A DNA stretch of 64,000 nucleotides from Methanobacteriota archaeon. GTDB taxonomy: Archaea > Thermoplasmatota > Thermoplasmata > SG8-5 > JACRNV01. Positions within the stretch are counted from its first letter, which is position 1. Each line of letters opens with the position of its first letter. The position numbers and the translations under genes are program-made. This document shows positions 26,678 through 36,831 of the stretch, one piece after another. The DNA lies in contig JACRNV010000005.1 in NCBI GenBank assembly GCA_016214785.1, positions 62,001 through 126,000 of the forward strand, written 5' to 3'. The notes beneath the pieces are model-generated. The model did no database searches. It was given only the letters and a program-made list of their open reading frames with translations, and was not told the DNA's origin.

Positions 26678-26923
26678 CTATTTCCCAGGTATCGGCAACC
26701 CCTCGGCGCCATCCATGGCTGAGCCCCCCTCGTACGCGTCGCAGAGCTCGGAGAGGAACTCCTCGTAGGTCTTCCTGAACTTGAGCCTCCACAGGCGGTC
26801 GCGCAGCGCCGGCGATATCTGGATGCACGTCTTCCTCCCCGCCGGCGGCTGGACGGGCTGGACCGGCGCATCCGGGGGCTCGGCGGTCCGCGTCGCCCGG
26901 GCCTTGGCCTTCCTCTTTGGCAT
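26678..26923 (-). CDS. Small basic DNA-binding-like (RHH-like) protein
   Basis: MPKRKAKARAT...KTCIQISPALRDRLWRLKFRKTYEEFLSELCDAYEGG; RHH-like strand-helix pattern. Confidence 0.55.
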   Translation of the reverse strand: MPKRKAKARATRTAEPPDAPVQPVQPPAGRKTCIQISPALRDRLWRLKFRKTYEEFLSELCDAYEGGSAMDGAEGLPIPGK

Positions 26924-27279
26924 GAAAGTCACCTGTGGAACCGCATGGATACATAGTATAAATAACTTTGTTGAAAAAAATGATATGAATAAATTAAATG
27001 AAGAAATAAATTTCAATAAATATATTGATGAAATAGATACAAATATTAAAAATAAAAGCAATAATGCAATTGATGTCATTTATGTCAATATTCATTATCA
27101 ATATATTTAATTCATTTTCATATAATTACGATAAATAAGATTATTTTATCATATTAATGTTAATATACGGCTCTGAAAAAAGATACATTTAAATATAACC
27201 TACAATGATATCGTAAGATGACCTTATGCTAACGGGGTAGATAGTATATCATCCCCTTTTGCATAAGATGGTGGTCGAA

Positions 27280-28002
27280 ATGATACGTGTCGTCGTCTAT
27301 GCCAGGGTTTCCACGAAGGAGCAGGAGAAGGAGGACACCGTCGAGACGCAGATCGACAAGCTGACCCCGCTCATCCTCCAGTCCGGCGACAGGGAGATAG
27401 TGCGCATCGTCAAGGACGAGGACGTCTCCGGCGACACTGAGCCCGAGCAGCGCAAGCACTTCCCCGTCGTGCTGGACATGGCGGAGAAGGGGGACTTCGA
27501 CGAGCTTTGGCTGGCTTCGAGGGACCGCCTGGCCAGGGACGTGGACATCGCTGGGTACATCCGTACGGTGCTAAGAAGGCACGGCGTGAAGATAGTCGCC
27601 CTGGACGACAGCGACGAGAAGACCTTCGACAGGTTCAAGGATGTCCTTGGGGAGATGGAGCTGGAGAAGTACAGGGCCAAGCGCCTCGACGGGATAAACC
27701 GCGCCATCAAGGAGCACAGGATACTCCAGCGCCCCCCGTTCGGCTACATGGTCCAGGAGAAGAAGATGGTCGTCGACGAGAGGCACAGGGGCATCATCGT
27801 CGCGCTCTACCGGGACTTCAAGCTGCCGGCGATGTCCCTGCGCAAGCTGTCCCAGAAGTACAACCTCCCGCCGTCGCTGATACAGAGGATAAGGTCGAAT
27901 ACGATATATATCACCGGAGAGGTCCGGTGGCAGGGGCGCGTCATCTACCACGTCGAGCCCATAGTCAAGGAGGAGGAAGTGGTAAAATCGCAGAAAACAT
28001 GA
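27280..28002 (+). CDS. Serine recombinase (resolvase/invertase family)
   Basis: MIRVVVYARVSTKEQEKEDTVETQIDKL, LWLASRDRLARD, Recombinase-like segment HRILQRPPFGYMV. Confidence 0.9.
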   Translation: MIRVVVYARVSTKEQEKEDTVETQIDKLTPLILQSGDREIVRIVKDEDVSGDTEPEQRKHFPVVLDMAEKGDFDELWLASRDRLARDVDIAGYIRTVLRRHGVKIVALDDSDEKTFDRFKDVLGEMELEKYRAKRLDGINRAIKEHRILQRPPFGYMVQEKKMVVDERHRGIIVALYRDFKLPAMSLRKLSQKYNLPPSLIQRIRSNTIYITGEVRWQGRVIYHVEPIVKEEEVVKSQKT

Positions 28003-28090
28003 TTTATTTATACCTAATATCGTAATAATTGCATATCTTATCATATTATTTGAGAAAAGAGCCCTCAACCTCTATTTATCTAGGGTTTCA

Positions 28091-29716
28091 TTGCGGAACG
28101 TGAGCTACCACCGCCAGGTAATAGAGGAAATCCTCTCAGGGCGCGTCAGGACGCGTTCGGAGCTCGAGAGATTGAAGATAGAGCTATGCAAGGGCTCGGG
28201 GCTCTCCCACATCCCCACGAACGCGGAAATCCTCGAGAAGGCCACCCCGGAGGAGCGGGCGCGCCTGCTCCCCTTTCTCAGGATCAAGCCGATGCGCACC
28301 CTCAGCGGCGTGGCCGTCGTGGCCACCATGACCTCCCCGGCGGACTGCCCGCACGGGAAGTGCTCGTACTGCCCCGGGGGGGTGCCGTCCAATACGCCCC
28401 AGTCCTACACCGGCAGGGAGCCCGCGGCGCTACGGGCGTCGCACAACGCCTACGATCCCTACCGCCAGACGAAAGCCAGGCTCGAGCAGCTCGCGGCCAT
28501 CGGCCACCCGACGGACAAGGTGGACCTCATAATCATGGGCGGCACTTTCACGTCCCGCACGGCCGAATACAGGGAGGGGTTCGTGAAGGGCTGCCTCGAC
28601 GCGATGAACGGCGCAATCTCCGACGACTTGGAAAGCGCGAAGACCCTCAATGAGAGCGCCCCCAGCCGGTGCATCGGCCTCACCATCGAGACGCGCCCGG
28701 ACAGGTTCTCCCCGGCCGAGGCCGTGGACTCCCTGCGCGTCGGTGCCACGCGCCTGGAGTTCGGCGTGCAGACGCTCAATGATTCGACCCTGAAGGCCGT
28801 CGAGAGGGGACACGGCGTCAAGGAGACCACGGAGGCGACCAAAACGGCCAAGGACGCGGGGCTCAAGGTCGGGTACCACATGATGCCCGGGCTGCCCGGC
28901 GAGACGAGGGACAGCGACCTGGCGACGTTCCGCACACTGTTTTCGGACGAGAGGTTCATGCCCGACATGCTGAAGATATACCCCACCCTCGTGATGCCAG
29001 GGACCAAGCTCCACGCGGCCTGGGAAAGAGGGGAATACAAGCCGTATAGCGTCGAGGAAGTCGTCGAGCTGCTGGCAGATTTCAAAGCCCACGTCCCGCC
29101 GTGGTTGCGCATCCAGCGCATCCAGCGCGACATACCCGCGCAGCTCATCGCCGACGGCGTGAGGAAGAGCCACGTGCGCGTCCTGGTGAGGGAAGAACTT
29201 CGACGGCGCGGGGGGCGCTGCAGGTGCATCAGGTGCCGGGAGGTCGGCCACGCCCTTGCCGTCGAGGGCGAGCCAGACGCCGGGGACGCCGTCCTGAACA
29301 CCATCGAATACAAAGCCTCCGGCGGGAGGGAGGTATTCATCTCCTTCGACGAGCCGGGGAGGGGCGCGCTCGTCGCATACCTGCGGCTCAGGCTGACGAC
29401 CGAAGGCGCGCATGCGGCCGCGCTGGGGGGCCAGCGCAGAAACAGCAGTGACGCGCTCGGAAGCTCGGCCGCGGCAGAGCCGCTCGGGATAGTGCGCGAG
29501 GTGAAGGTCTTCGGGCAGATGCTGCCCATCTCCTCCGAGCCGAAAAGCGAGTGGCAGCACAGGGGTCTGGGGGGCCGTTTGCTGGCCGAGGCGGAGGAGA
29601 TTTCCCGGGCCGCGGGAGCGCGGCGGATGCTGGTCACCAGCGGGGTGGGCGCGAGGGGCTACTACCGACGGCTGGGCTACGCCCTTTCGGGGGAGCACAT
29701 GGGGAAGCGGCTGTGA
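28091..29716 (+). CDS. elp3: Elp3-type tRNA U34 modification radical SAM/GNAT enzyme
   Basis: CPHGKCSYCPGG radical-SAM motif, IETRPD, RGYYRRLGY GNAT C-terminus. Confidence 0.93.
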   Translation: MRNVSYHRQVIEEILSGRVRTRSELERLKIELCKGSGLSHIPTNAEILEKATPEERARLLPFLRIKPMRTLSGVAVVATMTSPADCPHGKCSYCPGGVPSNTPQSYTGREPAALRASHNAYDPYRQTKARLEQLAAIGHPTDKVDLIIMGGTFTSRTAEYREGFVKGCLDAMNGAISDDLESAKTLNESAPSRCIGLTIETRPDRFSPAEAVDSLRVGATRLEFGVQTLNDSTLKAVERGHGVKETTEATKTAKDAGLKVGYHMMPGLPGETRDSDLATFRTLFSDERFMPDMLKIYPTLVMPGTKLHAAWERGEYKPYSVEEVVELLADFKAHVPPWLRIQRIQRDIPAQLIADGVRKSHVRVLVREELRRRGGRCRCIRCREVGHALAVEGEPDAGDAVLNTIEYKASGGREVFISFDEPGRGALVAYLRLRLTTEGAHAAALGGQRRNSSDALGSSAAAEPLGIVREVKVFGQMLPISSEPKSEWQHRGLGGRLLAEAEEISRAAGARRMLVTSGVGARGYYRRLGYALSGEHMGKRL

Positions 29717-29884
29717 GAGATAATAATTTAAAAAATAGATAAATATAATATTAATTGATTAAATTATAATTATAATATTATTAATATATTATTATTTTTA
29801 TATTAATTAACATTTTTATTATAGCGCCCTGTCGCAAATGGCAGGGCACGTTTTATATATTGCCGACGTTTATGCCCTGAACCG

Positions 29885-30823
29885 ATGGCGACTGAAATCA
29901 GAGCCTTCGAGGAATCGATGCTTGCGGCCTACGCCGACGTCTGGAACCGCTCCCGGCGGGAGGTGCCCCTCCACGTCCCGGAGACGGCCGAGACTATGAG
30001 GGTCCTGCTGGTCAAGGACCCGGACTTCGACCCCCGCGGGACCTTCGTGGCCTTCGATGGCGGCGAGGCCGTGGGCATCGGCGAGGCGTACACGCAGAAG
30101 ACGCGCCTGGCCGCCGGGAAGAGCCAGGGGTTCATCACCGTGGAGGTCGTCCCCGAGAGGAGGGGGCAGGGCATCGAGCACGAACTGGCGGGCAGAACCA
30201 TGGGTTACCTGAAGTCCAGGGGGATACGCGAGGCTATACTATGGGAGACTCTGTCGATAGAGTGGAGGGCTCGGCTGGCCGCTGACTGCGGGCTCGAGCG
30301 GTTCAGGACATACTACGAGATGCGCGCAGACCTGACTCGCCCCATACCGGACGCGCCCTTCCAGCCCGGGACCACCCTGGAATACAGGGGCTTCACCGAC
30401 GCATCCCGGGAGTTCGTCCGGGAGTGGGCCGGGACCAAGGACGCGGCCTTCGTCGACCACTTCAACTCCGTGCCCTCGGACCCGGAGACGTTCTACATCT
30501 ACAGGGAGCTGAAGGGCACCATCGGGAGGTACGCCCTCGCAAGGGACCCGGCGGGGAGGCCGACCGGCGTCTCCCTCTCAGAGGTCATAAGGGCCGAGGG
30601 GGAGACGCGCGCATGGGTGATGGTCCTCGGGACGATCCCGGAGGCGCGGAGGAAGGGGCTGGGGAGGGCGCTCCTCGCGGACGCGCTGAAATGGGCCAGG
30701 TCAGAGAGGGAAACGGAGGCGTTTTTGGGCATGGACGCGCAGAACGAGAAGGCGCTGGGCCTCTACAGGAGCGTGGGGTTCGAGGTCTTCGTGGAGAACG
30801 CGACGTACCACAAGTTCCTTTAA
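29885..30823 (+). CDS. Two-domain GNAT acetyltransferase
   Basis: VEVVPERRGQGIEHEL and VLGTIPEARRKGLGRALLADAL. Confidence 0.82.
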   Translation: MATEIRAFEESMLAAYADVWNRSRREVPLHVPETAETMRVLLVKDPDFDPRGTFVAFDGGEAVGIGEAYTQKTRLAAGKSQGFITVEVVPERRGQGIEHELAGRTMGYLKSRGIREAILWETLSIEWRARLAADCGLERFRTYYEMRADLTRPIPDAPFQPGTTLEYRGFTDASREFVREWAGTKDAAFVDHFNSVPSDPETFYIYRELKGTIGRYALARDPAGRPTGVSLSEVIRAEGETRAWVMVLGTIPEARRKGLGRALLADALKWARSERETEAFLGMDAQNEKALGLYRSVGFEVFVENATYHKFL

Positions 30824-30829
30824 TATATA

Positions 30830-31150
30830 TTATTCTTCTTCGGACGATTGTGGCCTGTTGCGCTCCTGTCTGTCAACCCTTTTCAATAATTGAAGGAAGA
30901 GGATAATACCAATAATTAATGCAACAATTAAATGGATGATATAAAAATACCAGGGTGGATAGAAGATGAAAGAGTAAGTGAAGACCATCGCGAGATTCAC
31001 CATAAAAAAAGCACCGAGTATGACTCTGATACTCATCCAGCTCTGCTGCGGAAAGTCCCAAGGATCGTTCGGGTCTCTAATTCCATCCGGTTCTGTCTCG
31101 CCCGCCCTAACGACATCGTCCATTTTATCTGGGGAGACAAAATCAATCAT
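30830..31150 (-). CDS. Small two-TM membrane protein
   Basis: 106 aa, VILGAFFMVNLAMVFTYSFIFY and YFYIIHLIVALIIGIILFLQL. Confidence 0.5.
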   Translation of the reverse strand: MIDFVSPDKMDDVVRAGETEPDGIRDPNDPWDFPQQSWMSIRVILGAFFMVNLAMVFTYSFIFYPPWYFYIIHLIVALIIGIILFLQLLKRVDRQERNRPQSSEEE

Positions 31151-31255
31151 ATCGCGTTTCCTCCAAATACGAGATTTCCTTTACTCACACCTAGACTAAC
31201 CATACATAATCACATCACGAATGTTGTATTTTAAGATGTAGCTTTCGGTGGCATT

Positions 31256-32254
31256 TCAGACAAGATAGTATTGTTCCTCGTATTTCAACAGCAATGTTGT
31301 CTCTCCTGTGCGCACCCATCCCTGTGGCTTTAGGATATCGACGGTTTTGTTCGTCGCCGGGTCGAGAATCTGCAACTCCCTCCCGCCCTCGCTGACTATG
31401 ACCGCCTCGCGCACGAGCTCGTCGCCCCCCAGCACTTTCGCTTCGATAATCTCCTTCGCGGGCAGCGAAATCTCCTCCCACGTGTCCAATGCCTTTACGC
31501 CCAGCGACTTGCGCCCCATGGTCCTGAGCTGGTAGATGCGCCCCCGATGGAGCAGGAAGCAGCCGGGCCAGTAGGCGGCGAACTTCACGACGTGGGTGAC
31601 CCTGTAGACCTCCTTGCCGTCCTTCTGTCCGAAGAGCTGCGGGCTCGCCGAGGTCGTGCCGCCGGTGGACTCCGCTATGTTCTTGGCCATCTGGCGCGCG
31701 AACTCCTTGCTGCTCAGATATATATCAATGCCACCGCGCACCTCCTCCAGCCTCGTGATGAACACGCCCTTCTCCCGCAGGTCGAACGCCTTGCGGTCGA
31801 CGAGGTCGGCGGCGCCGTCCAGCTCGGCCTGCGTCGGGTCCCTGCGGTCCGCCCGGACCTGGAGAATGGCCTCGAAGTAGCTTCCAGACTGCCTGCTGCA
31901 CCTGTCGCATACCCTGTTGCTCAGCGAGACGCGCGTCTTGGCCTCGTCGCGGCATTCCGCGCCCTCGATCCTCCTGGTGACTGTGACCCCGGCGTTCCAG
32001 TTGCGCCCGTCGGCCTGCTCCAGCCTGAGGTCCATCTTGCCGCCCTGCGGGGAGAGCTTCGATTCGACGAGATGCCAAATAGCGTCCTCCGGCGACGTCT
32101 CCTTCCACTTGCCTCCGACGACGAACGAACCGCACTTGGCGCATATCGGCAGGGAGAGCAGCGGAGGCACCGAGACGGGCTCGCGCTTATTCATCGCGCA
32201 TTCCCTGCACAGCTTGGCGCCGTCCGTCGCCTTCCCGCACTCGACGCAGAACAT
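31256..32254 (-). CDS. NMD3 family 60S export/ribosome-associated homologue
   Basis: MFCVECGKATDGAKLCRECA...LPICAKCGSFVVGGKW...NRVCDRCSRQSGSYFEAILQVR. Confidence 0.85.
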   Translation of the reverse strand: MFCVECGKATDGAKLCRECAMNKREPVSVPPLLSLPICAKCGSFVVGGKWKETSPEDAIWHLVESKLSPQGGKMDLRLEQADGRNWNAGVTVTRRIEGAECRDEAKTRVSLSNRVCDRCSRQSGSYFEAILQVRADRRDPTQAELDGAADLVDRKAFDLREKGVFITRLEEVRGGIDIYLSSKEFARQMAKNIAESTGGTTSASPQLFGQKDGKEVYRVTHVVKFAAYWPGCFLLHRGRIYQLRTMGRKSLGVKALDTWEEISLPAKEIIEAKVLGGDELVREAVIVSEGGRELQILDPATNKTVDILKPQGWVRTGETTLLLKYEEQYYLV

Positions 32255-32258
32255 CGCA

Positions 32259-32564
32259 TCACCGCATTGCAACGAGGATGGCGTGCGGCACGCCGTCGAC
32301 GGTCAGGACGCAGCCCTCGTCGATGTAGCCCAGCTCGATGGCTATGCGCACGGCGCGCCCCCCGGTGAGATTGGCCGATGTGCACATCGAGAGAAAGCGC
32401 TCCAGCGATTCCTCGGGGCAGTCTTCGCGGCCGTAGAACTCCTCGTCGACTTTCAGCCTAACCTTGCCCTCCGAGAATGTTTTGCCGGCGAGCTCCGAGT
32501 CGCAGGCCGCGGCGATCACGTCGCTGCCGCATTTGTGCAACCTGATCCTGAGCAATGGGACCAC
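32259..32564 (-). CDS. DUF424 family protein
   Basis: 101 aa; GKTFSEGKVRLKVDEEFYG...SANLTGGRAVRIAIELGYIDEGCVL; between nmd3 and mcm. Confidence 0.8.
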   Translation of the reverse strand: MVPLLRIRLHKCGSDVIAAACDSELAGKTFSEGKVRLKVDEEFYGREDCPEESLERFLSMCTSANLTGGRAVRIAIELGYIDEGCVLTVDGVPHAILVAMR

Positions 32565-34733
32565 CTAAGCCATTTCCGCGAGGGAGTAGTGGTTGCTCTT
32601 CCTCGACAGGATGTCCCCGGACCTGTTCTGGAGCATGGATATGAGCTCGCCGACCCTCTCCTCGCTCATACCCCGGGCCTTTGCCTTCTCCAGGATGTCG
32701 GCGATGGGCGCGCCGTGGACGGTCGTCCCCTGGAGATCGCGGATGATCTCCTTGATGGCCATAATCTCGTCTCTCTGGGACTGCGGGATGCCCGTCTCCA
32801 CGCGGTCGACGTCCCAGAACTGCTCCCCTTCCCTGCCGAGGCCTATGACGCGGTTCATGTACTCTCTGAATATGCGCTTCGCGCGCTCGGCGTCCTCGGC
32901 GGTGATCGTCTCGCTGAGCCGTATCTTCGCGCTGGCCTCGGAGAGCCTGATGTAGGCCTCGAGCTGCCTGGCGGTGATAGGCACCGACGCCCTGCGCTCC
33001 CCGCCGCCCTGGGTGCCCCCTCCCCTCCGGACGGAGAGGTAGTAGCTCTTCAGGACCTCCATGGCCTCGGGGGTCATGACCGGCGTGACTTGCCTCGCGG
33101 TCGAGACGTACTTGCGCAGGAGCTCGGGCTCGATGGCCGGCACGACGCTCGCCCTTATGGACTCGAACTGCTCGTCCGAGACGGACGTGGAGCCCTTCTG
33201 CTTCTTCTGGATGAGGGCTTCCCCGAGCAGGTGCGATTTAAGTATGTGCGAGGCGACCATCGCGTCCCTGTTCTGGTCGGGTATGTCGGAGATTGGGAAG
33301 ATGAGGTCGAACCTCGACAGGAGGGTTGCTGGCAGATTTATCTGCTCGACTATCGAGACGTTGGGGTCGAAGCGCCCGAACTTGGGGTTGGCCGCGCCCA
33401 GGACGGCGCACCTGGCCTGCAGTGTGGCGGTGATGCCCGCCTTCGCGACCGAGATCGTCTGCTGCTCCATGGCCTCGTGCATCGAGCTCCTGTCCTGGTC
33501 GTTCATCTTGTCCAGCTCGTCGATTGCGGCTATGCCCTTGTCCGATAGGACGAGCGCGCCGGCCTCCAGCGTCCAGCGCCCCTCGCCGAACTCGTCTTTT
33601 ATGGCGGTCGCCGTGAGGCCCGCGCCCGTCGAGGATTTCCCTGAAGCGTAGATGCCCCTCGGGGTGAGGTCTGTGATGTACCTCAGGAGCTGCGACTTGG
33701 CTGTCCCAGGGTCGCCAACTAGTAACACGTGGATGTCCCCCCTTATCTTAGTGCCGTCGGGCATCTCCTTGTGGATGCCGCCGAAGAGCTGGAGGGCCAG
33801 CGCCTCCTTCTCGACGTCGAGGCCGTAGATTGTCGGGCTGATGGACTGCACAATCTTCGCGTAGATGCGCTCGTCGGCGGCCATCTCCTTAATCTTGGCC
33901 GCGTCCTCGGGGGAGATTGCCAGCTCCTTGTACTCGGGCTCCAACTGCTCGGTGGCGTTGAGCTCGAGGTAGATGTCGAAAAGCGTGGTGCGCTGGCGCG
34001 TGATGTCGCGCAGCTTGCTGCGCAGGATGCCGTTCATCTTCACCCTGTCGCCGGGCTGCACGTCCCCAGTCAAATCGTCCTCGGCCTGGATTGTCAGGCT
34101 CTGCGGCTGGGCGCCCCCCTTCATCTCCTCGGGGAGCTCCTGGAGCTCTATCTTCTGAGCGTCTATGTAGGTCGAGCGCTCGTAGACGAGCTTGAAGGAC
34201 GTCGAGCCAGCGGCGCGCCCGCAGCCAATAATCCCATTCTCGTCCGGGCTCTCCTTCGAGCACTCCAGCGGCTCGCGGAGCATCGTCTCCTCCTGCTGGA
34301 CGATGGTCTGGTGTCCGCAGCGCATGCACTCGAAGACCGCGTCCAAGATTCGGGGGCGCACCTCCGTCACCCTCTTGACCAGCCCCGTGACGGCGATGAA
34401 GCGCCCCTGGTGCTTGCTGCGGATGTTCCTTATGTCGACGTGCCTGTCTTCCGGGAGGTCTATGATTCTGAGCGTGATCTCGGCGCCCTCGGAGCCGGTC
34501 GGGAGCATCTCGCGAATCTGCTTCTCACCGGCTGCGAGCATCGTGCGCGGCCTGTGGAAGAGGTACGCGCCGAAGTCGGAGTCGTAGCGGTCTATGTCAA
34601 CGAAGGGGACGCAGAGGCTGCGCTTGTCCGGATAAGCGTCGGCGACTGCCTTTATGCGCGGAACGTACCTGAAATCGGAGAAGAACTCCTCCCATTTCGC
34701 GCCCAGAACCTCGCGCGAGTATTCCTCTGACAT
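32565..34733 (-). CDS. mcm: Replicative DNA helicase MCM
   Basis: Walker A GDPGTAKSQLLRYI, IDELDKMNDQDRSSMHEAMEQQTISVAKAGI, SRFDLIF. Confidence 0.97.
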   Translation of the reverse strand: MSEEYSREVLGAKWEEFFSDFRYVPRIKAVADAYPDKRSLCVPFVDIDRYDSDFGAYLFHRPRTMLAAGEKQIREMLPTGSEGAEITLRIIDLPEDRHVDIRNIRSKHQGRFIAVTGLVKRVTEVRPRILDAVFECMRCGHQTIVQQEETMLREPLECSKESPDENGIIGCGRAAGSTSFKLVYERSTYIDAQKIELQELPEEMKGGAQPQSLTIQAEDDLTGDVQPGDRVKMNGILRSKLRDITRQRTTLFDIYLELNATEQLEPEYKELAISPEDAAKIKEMAADERIYAKIVQSISPTIYGLDVEKEALALQLFGGIHKEMPDGTKIRGDIHVLLVGDPGTAKSQLLRYITDLTPRGIYASGKSSTGAGLTATAIKDEFGEGRWTLEAGALVLSDKGIAAIDELDKMNDQDRSSMHEAMEQQTISVAKAGITATLQARCAVLGAANPKFGRFDPNVSIVEQINLPATLLSRFDLIFPISDIPDQNRDAMVASHILKSHLLGEALIQKKQKGSTSVSDEQFESIRASVVPAIEPELLRKYVSTARQVTPVMTPEAMEVLKSYYLSVRRGGGTQGGGERRASVPITARQLEAYIRLSEASAKIRLSETITAEDAERAKRIFREYMNRVIGLGREGEQFWDVDRVETGIPQSQRDEIMAIKEIIRDLQGTTVHGAPIADILEKAKARGMSEERVGELISMLQNRSGDILSRKSNHYSLAEMA

Positions 34734-35011
34734 GCGACCCCCCCTGGAACGGGAAAGGGGGAATGAGATGCCTATATTTAAGTTGAGAGGGGGAGAGTAG
34801 ACTGAAAGTAAAAATCCCTAAAAATTGACAAAGTGTAAGATAATGCCGTCATCATCACGATGATAATTGCACAGTCCGTTTACTTACACCATGCATTTGT
34901 TCTAAGAACAAAGGTTTTTCCGGGCGAGACTTTCACGCTCACTCTTGTAGATGGATGAATAGTCACGGTCGCAGGGGTGATCTCCGAATATCGACGGCAG
35001 TGTGCCTTCTA

Positions 35012-35632
35012 CTAAGAATTCCTAGCTAAAATGTAATAATGTTTCTCTGATTTTGAATCCTCGTTGTAATAATCTGGCGTCGTCACAAGCCAATCTTTGA
35101 TGATACTAAATCCAGAATCTTTTATTGTTTGGAGTGAGGTTTCGGGTTTGTAATGACTCCAAAACATTTTTTCTCCACAGAATTCACCAATTTCTTCCCA
35201 TTCGCTCCATGCCATAGACACCAAAAGAATTCCATCTGGCTTTAATAGTCTATGGAACTGTTGGAACAGCGGTTTGTGCTTTTCTCTTGGAATGTGAATA
35301 ATTACACTAAAAGAAATAAGGCCATCAAATGAATTGTCCGGAAAATCCAGCTCTGTGATATTCTGTTTGATAAAAGTTACATGGGGTAAATTTTCTTTTG
35401 CAACTCTCAACATTTCGTCTGAAAAATCTACCCCGACAACATTATAGCCTGAATCATGTAGATATTTAGTATCTGGAATTCCTGTGCCACAGCCAGCATC
35501 TAAAATCTTTGCATGAGATGGTAATAATTTTGTTAATTCATCAAGTTCACTGATAGCGCGATTCTTACCGAGGTCTTGATACCTTTTTCCGATTTTATCA
35601 TAGCCGTCTTGCACAATCTTTTCGTGATCCAT
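35012..35632 (-). CDS. SAM-dependent methyltransferase (class I)
   Basis: ILDAGCGTGIPDTKYL motif I; low GC. Confidence 0.85.
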   Translation of the reverse strand: MDHEKIVQDGYDKIGKRYQDLGKNRAISELDELTKLLPSHAKILDAGCGTGIPDTKYLHDSGYNVVGVDFSDEMLRVAKENLPHVTFIKQNITELDFPDNSFDGLISFSVIIHIPREKHKPLFQQFHRLLKPDGILLVSMAWSEWEEIGEFCGEKMFWSHYKPETSLQTIKDSGFSIIKDWLVTTPDYYNEDSKSEKHYYILARNS

Positions 35633-35673
35633 TCAGGCACACAGCTTATACGATAAAGCGCTTCGATGTGGAC

Positions 35674-35994
35674 TTACTTAATAAGCTTGTTCAATTCAGC
35701 TTCCAGTTGATCCAACTCTGATTTTGGCAGACCAATGCCGCATCGCTTCAACAAACCTTTTTTAGAAACTATTACTATTTTCCTTGAATCCCTCTCAACT
35801 TTGCGAATATCCTTAATTTTCACCGTATGTGGCAACAAAGCGTCTAGAAACCATTGCGCAACCTTTCGTCCCCGTTGGTCTATCGTATCTACCCAATCCG
35901 GAGCCATATCAATCGTCAACTCGTTCTTAGTCAACTGAATTCGGGCACCATCCTTGGTTGTCGTTGTCCAGATTACGTTTGTTTGTTCCGTCAT
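35674..35994 (-). CDS. Hypothetical protein, low GC
   Basis: 106-aa ORF with start and stop in a low-GC block. Confidence 0.45.
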   Translation of the reverse strand: MTEQTNVIWTTTTKDGARIQLTKNELTIDMAPDWVDTIDQRGRKVAQWFLDALLPHTVKIKDIRKVERDSRKIVIVSKKGLLKRCGIGLPKSELDQLEAELNKLIK

Positions 35995-36070
35995 TTTAAT
36001 GCACCTTGGTCTACATAATGGATTTTCTGCTTATTATACTTTGTAAATTTTCAAAACGGTTATACAGCGC

Positions 36071-36793
36071 CTAAGCCAGCAGATGTCTTCCGCGGTGCGC
36101 CATTAATATTTCAACGATTTTTTCCATCGCTTTATTACGGGTATCCATGAAGTATTTTACTTGTTTTCTTGCAGTTATTATTCCGCCTTTCAATTCGTCT
36201 GGCAAAGATTCGATCCCCACCATCTCTCCGTATAAGATTGTTCGAGGCCTATGAACCTCATTTCCTAGAGTTTGATAATATTTTTCAACCTTTTTCACTA
36301 CTTCTCTTTCAACAGGCAAGACCAATTTCAAATTTCGATGATTCCTGAATGGAACACGCATGCCAGGTAAGAATTTTTTGGGGATTCCTGCTTCGAGGAG
36401 TGCTTCATTTCTAAATTTCATTTGAATCGCATGAACCTTAGTTTTGTTTGCAGCATATAGATTCGTAATAATTTCTTGTTGTTCATTTGGAATTTCTTCT
36501 GCCCTTACATAGAGCCATGTATCAATTAATTCCTGTGTCAACTCCCTTTCTTTTCCCTCAACTAGATCGTAATATACGCCAGCATCTAAAATATTCAATT
36601 TTTTTAATGCGGGTGTTTTATTCTTTAAAATACTATCAACGTCAATTCCCCCACTATCGAATGTCACTTGTAAAGGAAAATCGTCAGTCATAGAGAGCAT
36701 GTAATTGAAGATAGCTTGAAAAGTCGGGCTTCGTTGAATATTTCCCGAATCCACAGCCCTTATAATCATTTTTCCCATATCAATCGACTCCAA
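36071..36793 (-). CDS. Hypothetical protein, low GC
   Basis: 240-aa ORF, no family recognised. Confidence 0.55.
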   Translation of the reverse strand: MESIDMGKMIIRAVDSGNIQRSPTFQAIFNYMLSMTDDFPLQVTFDSGGIDVDSILKNKTPALKKLNILDAGVYYDLVEGKERELTQELIDTWLYVRAEEIPNEQQEIITNLYAANKTKVHAIQMKFRNEALLEAGIPKKFLPGMRVPFRNHRNLKLVLPVEREVVKKVEKYYQTLGNEVHRPRTILYGEMVGIESLPDELKGGIITARKQVKYFMDTRNKAMEKIVEILMAHRGRHLLA

Positions 36794-36831
36794 AATCCAT
36801 GTAATACTCTAACGGCACATCTCCTCCACAA

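Noticed and set aside
26781-27110. 109-aa + strand ORF through the AT-rich region near the recombinase
   Set aside because: First half is antisense to the RHH-like gene and the rest is low-complexity N/I/D/K translation of AT-rich DNA
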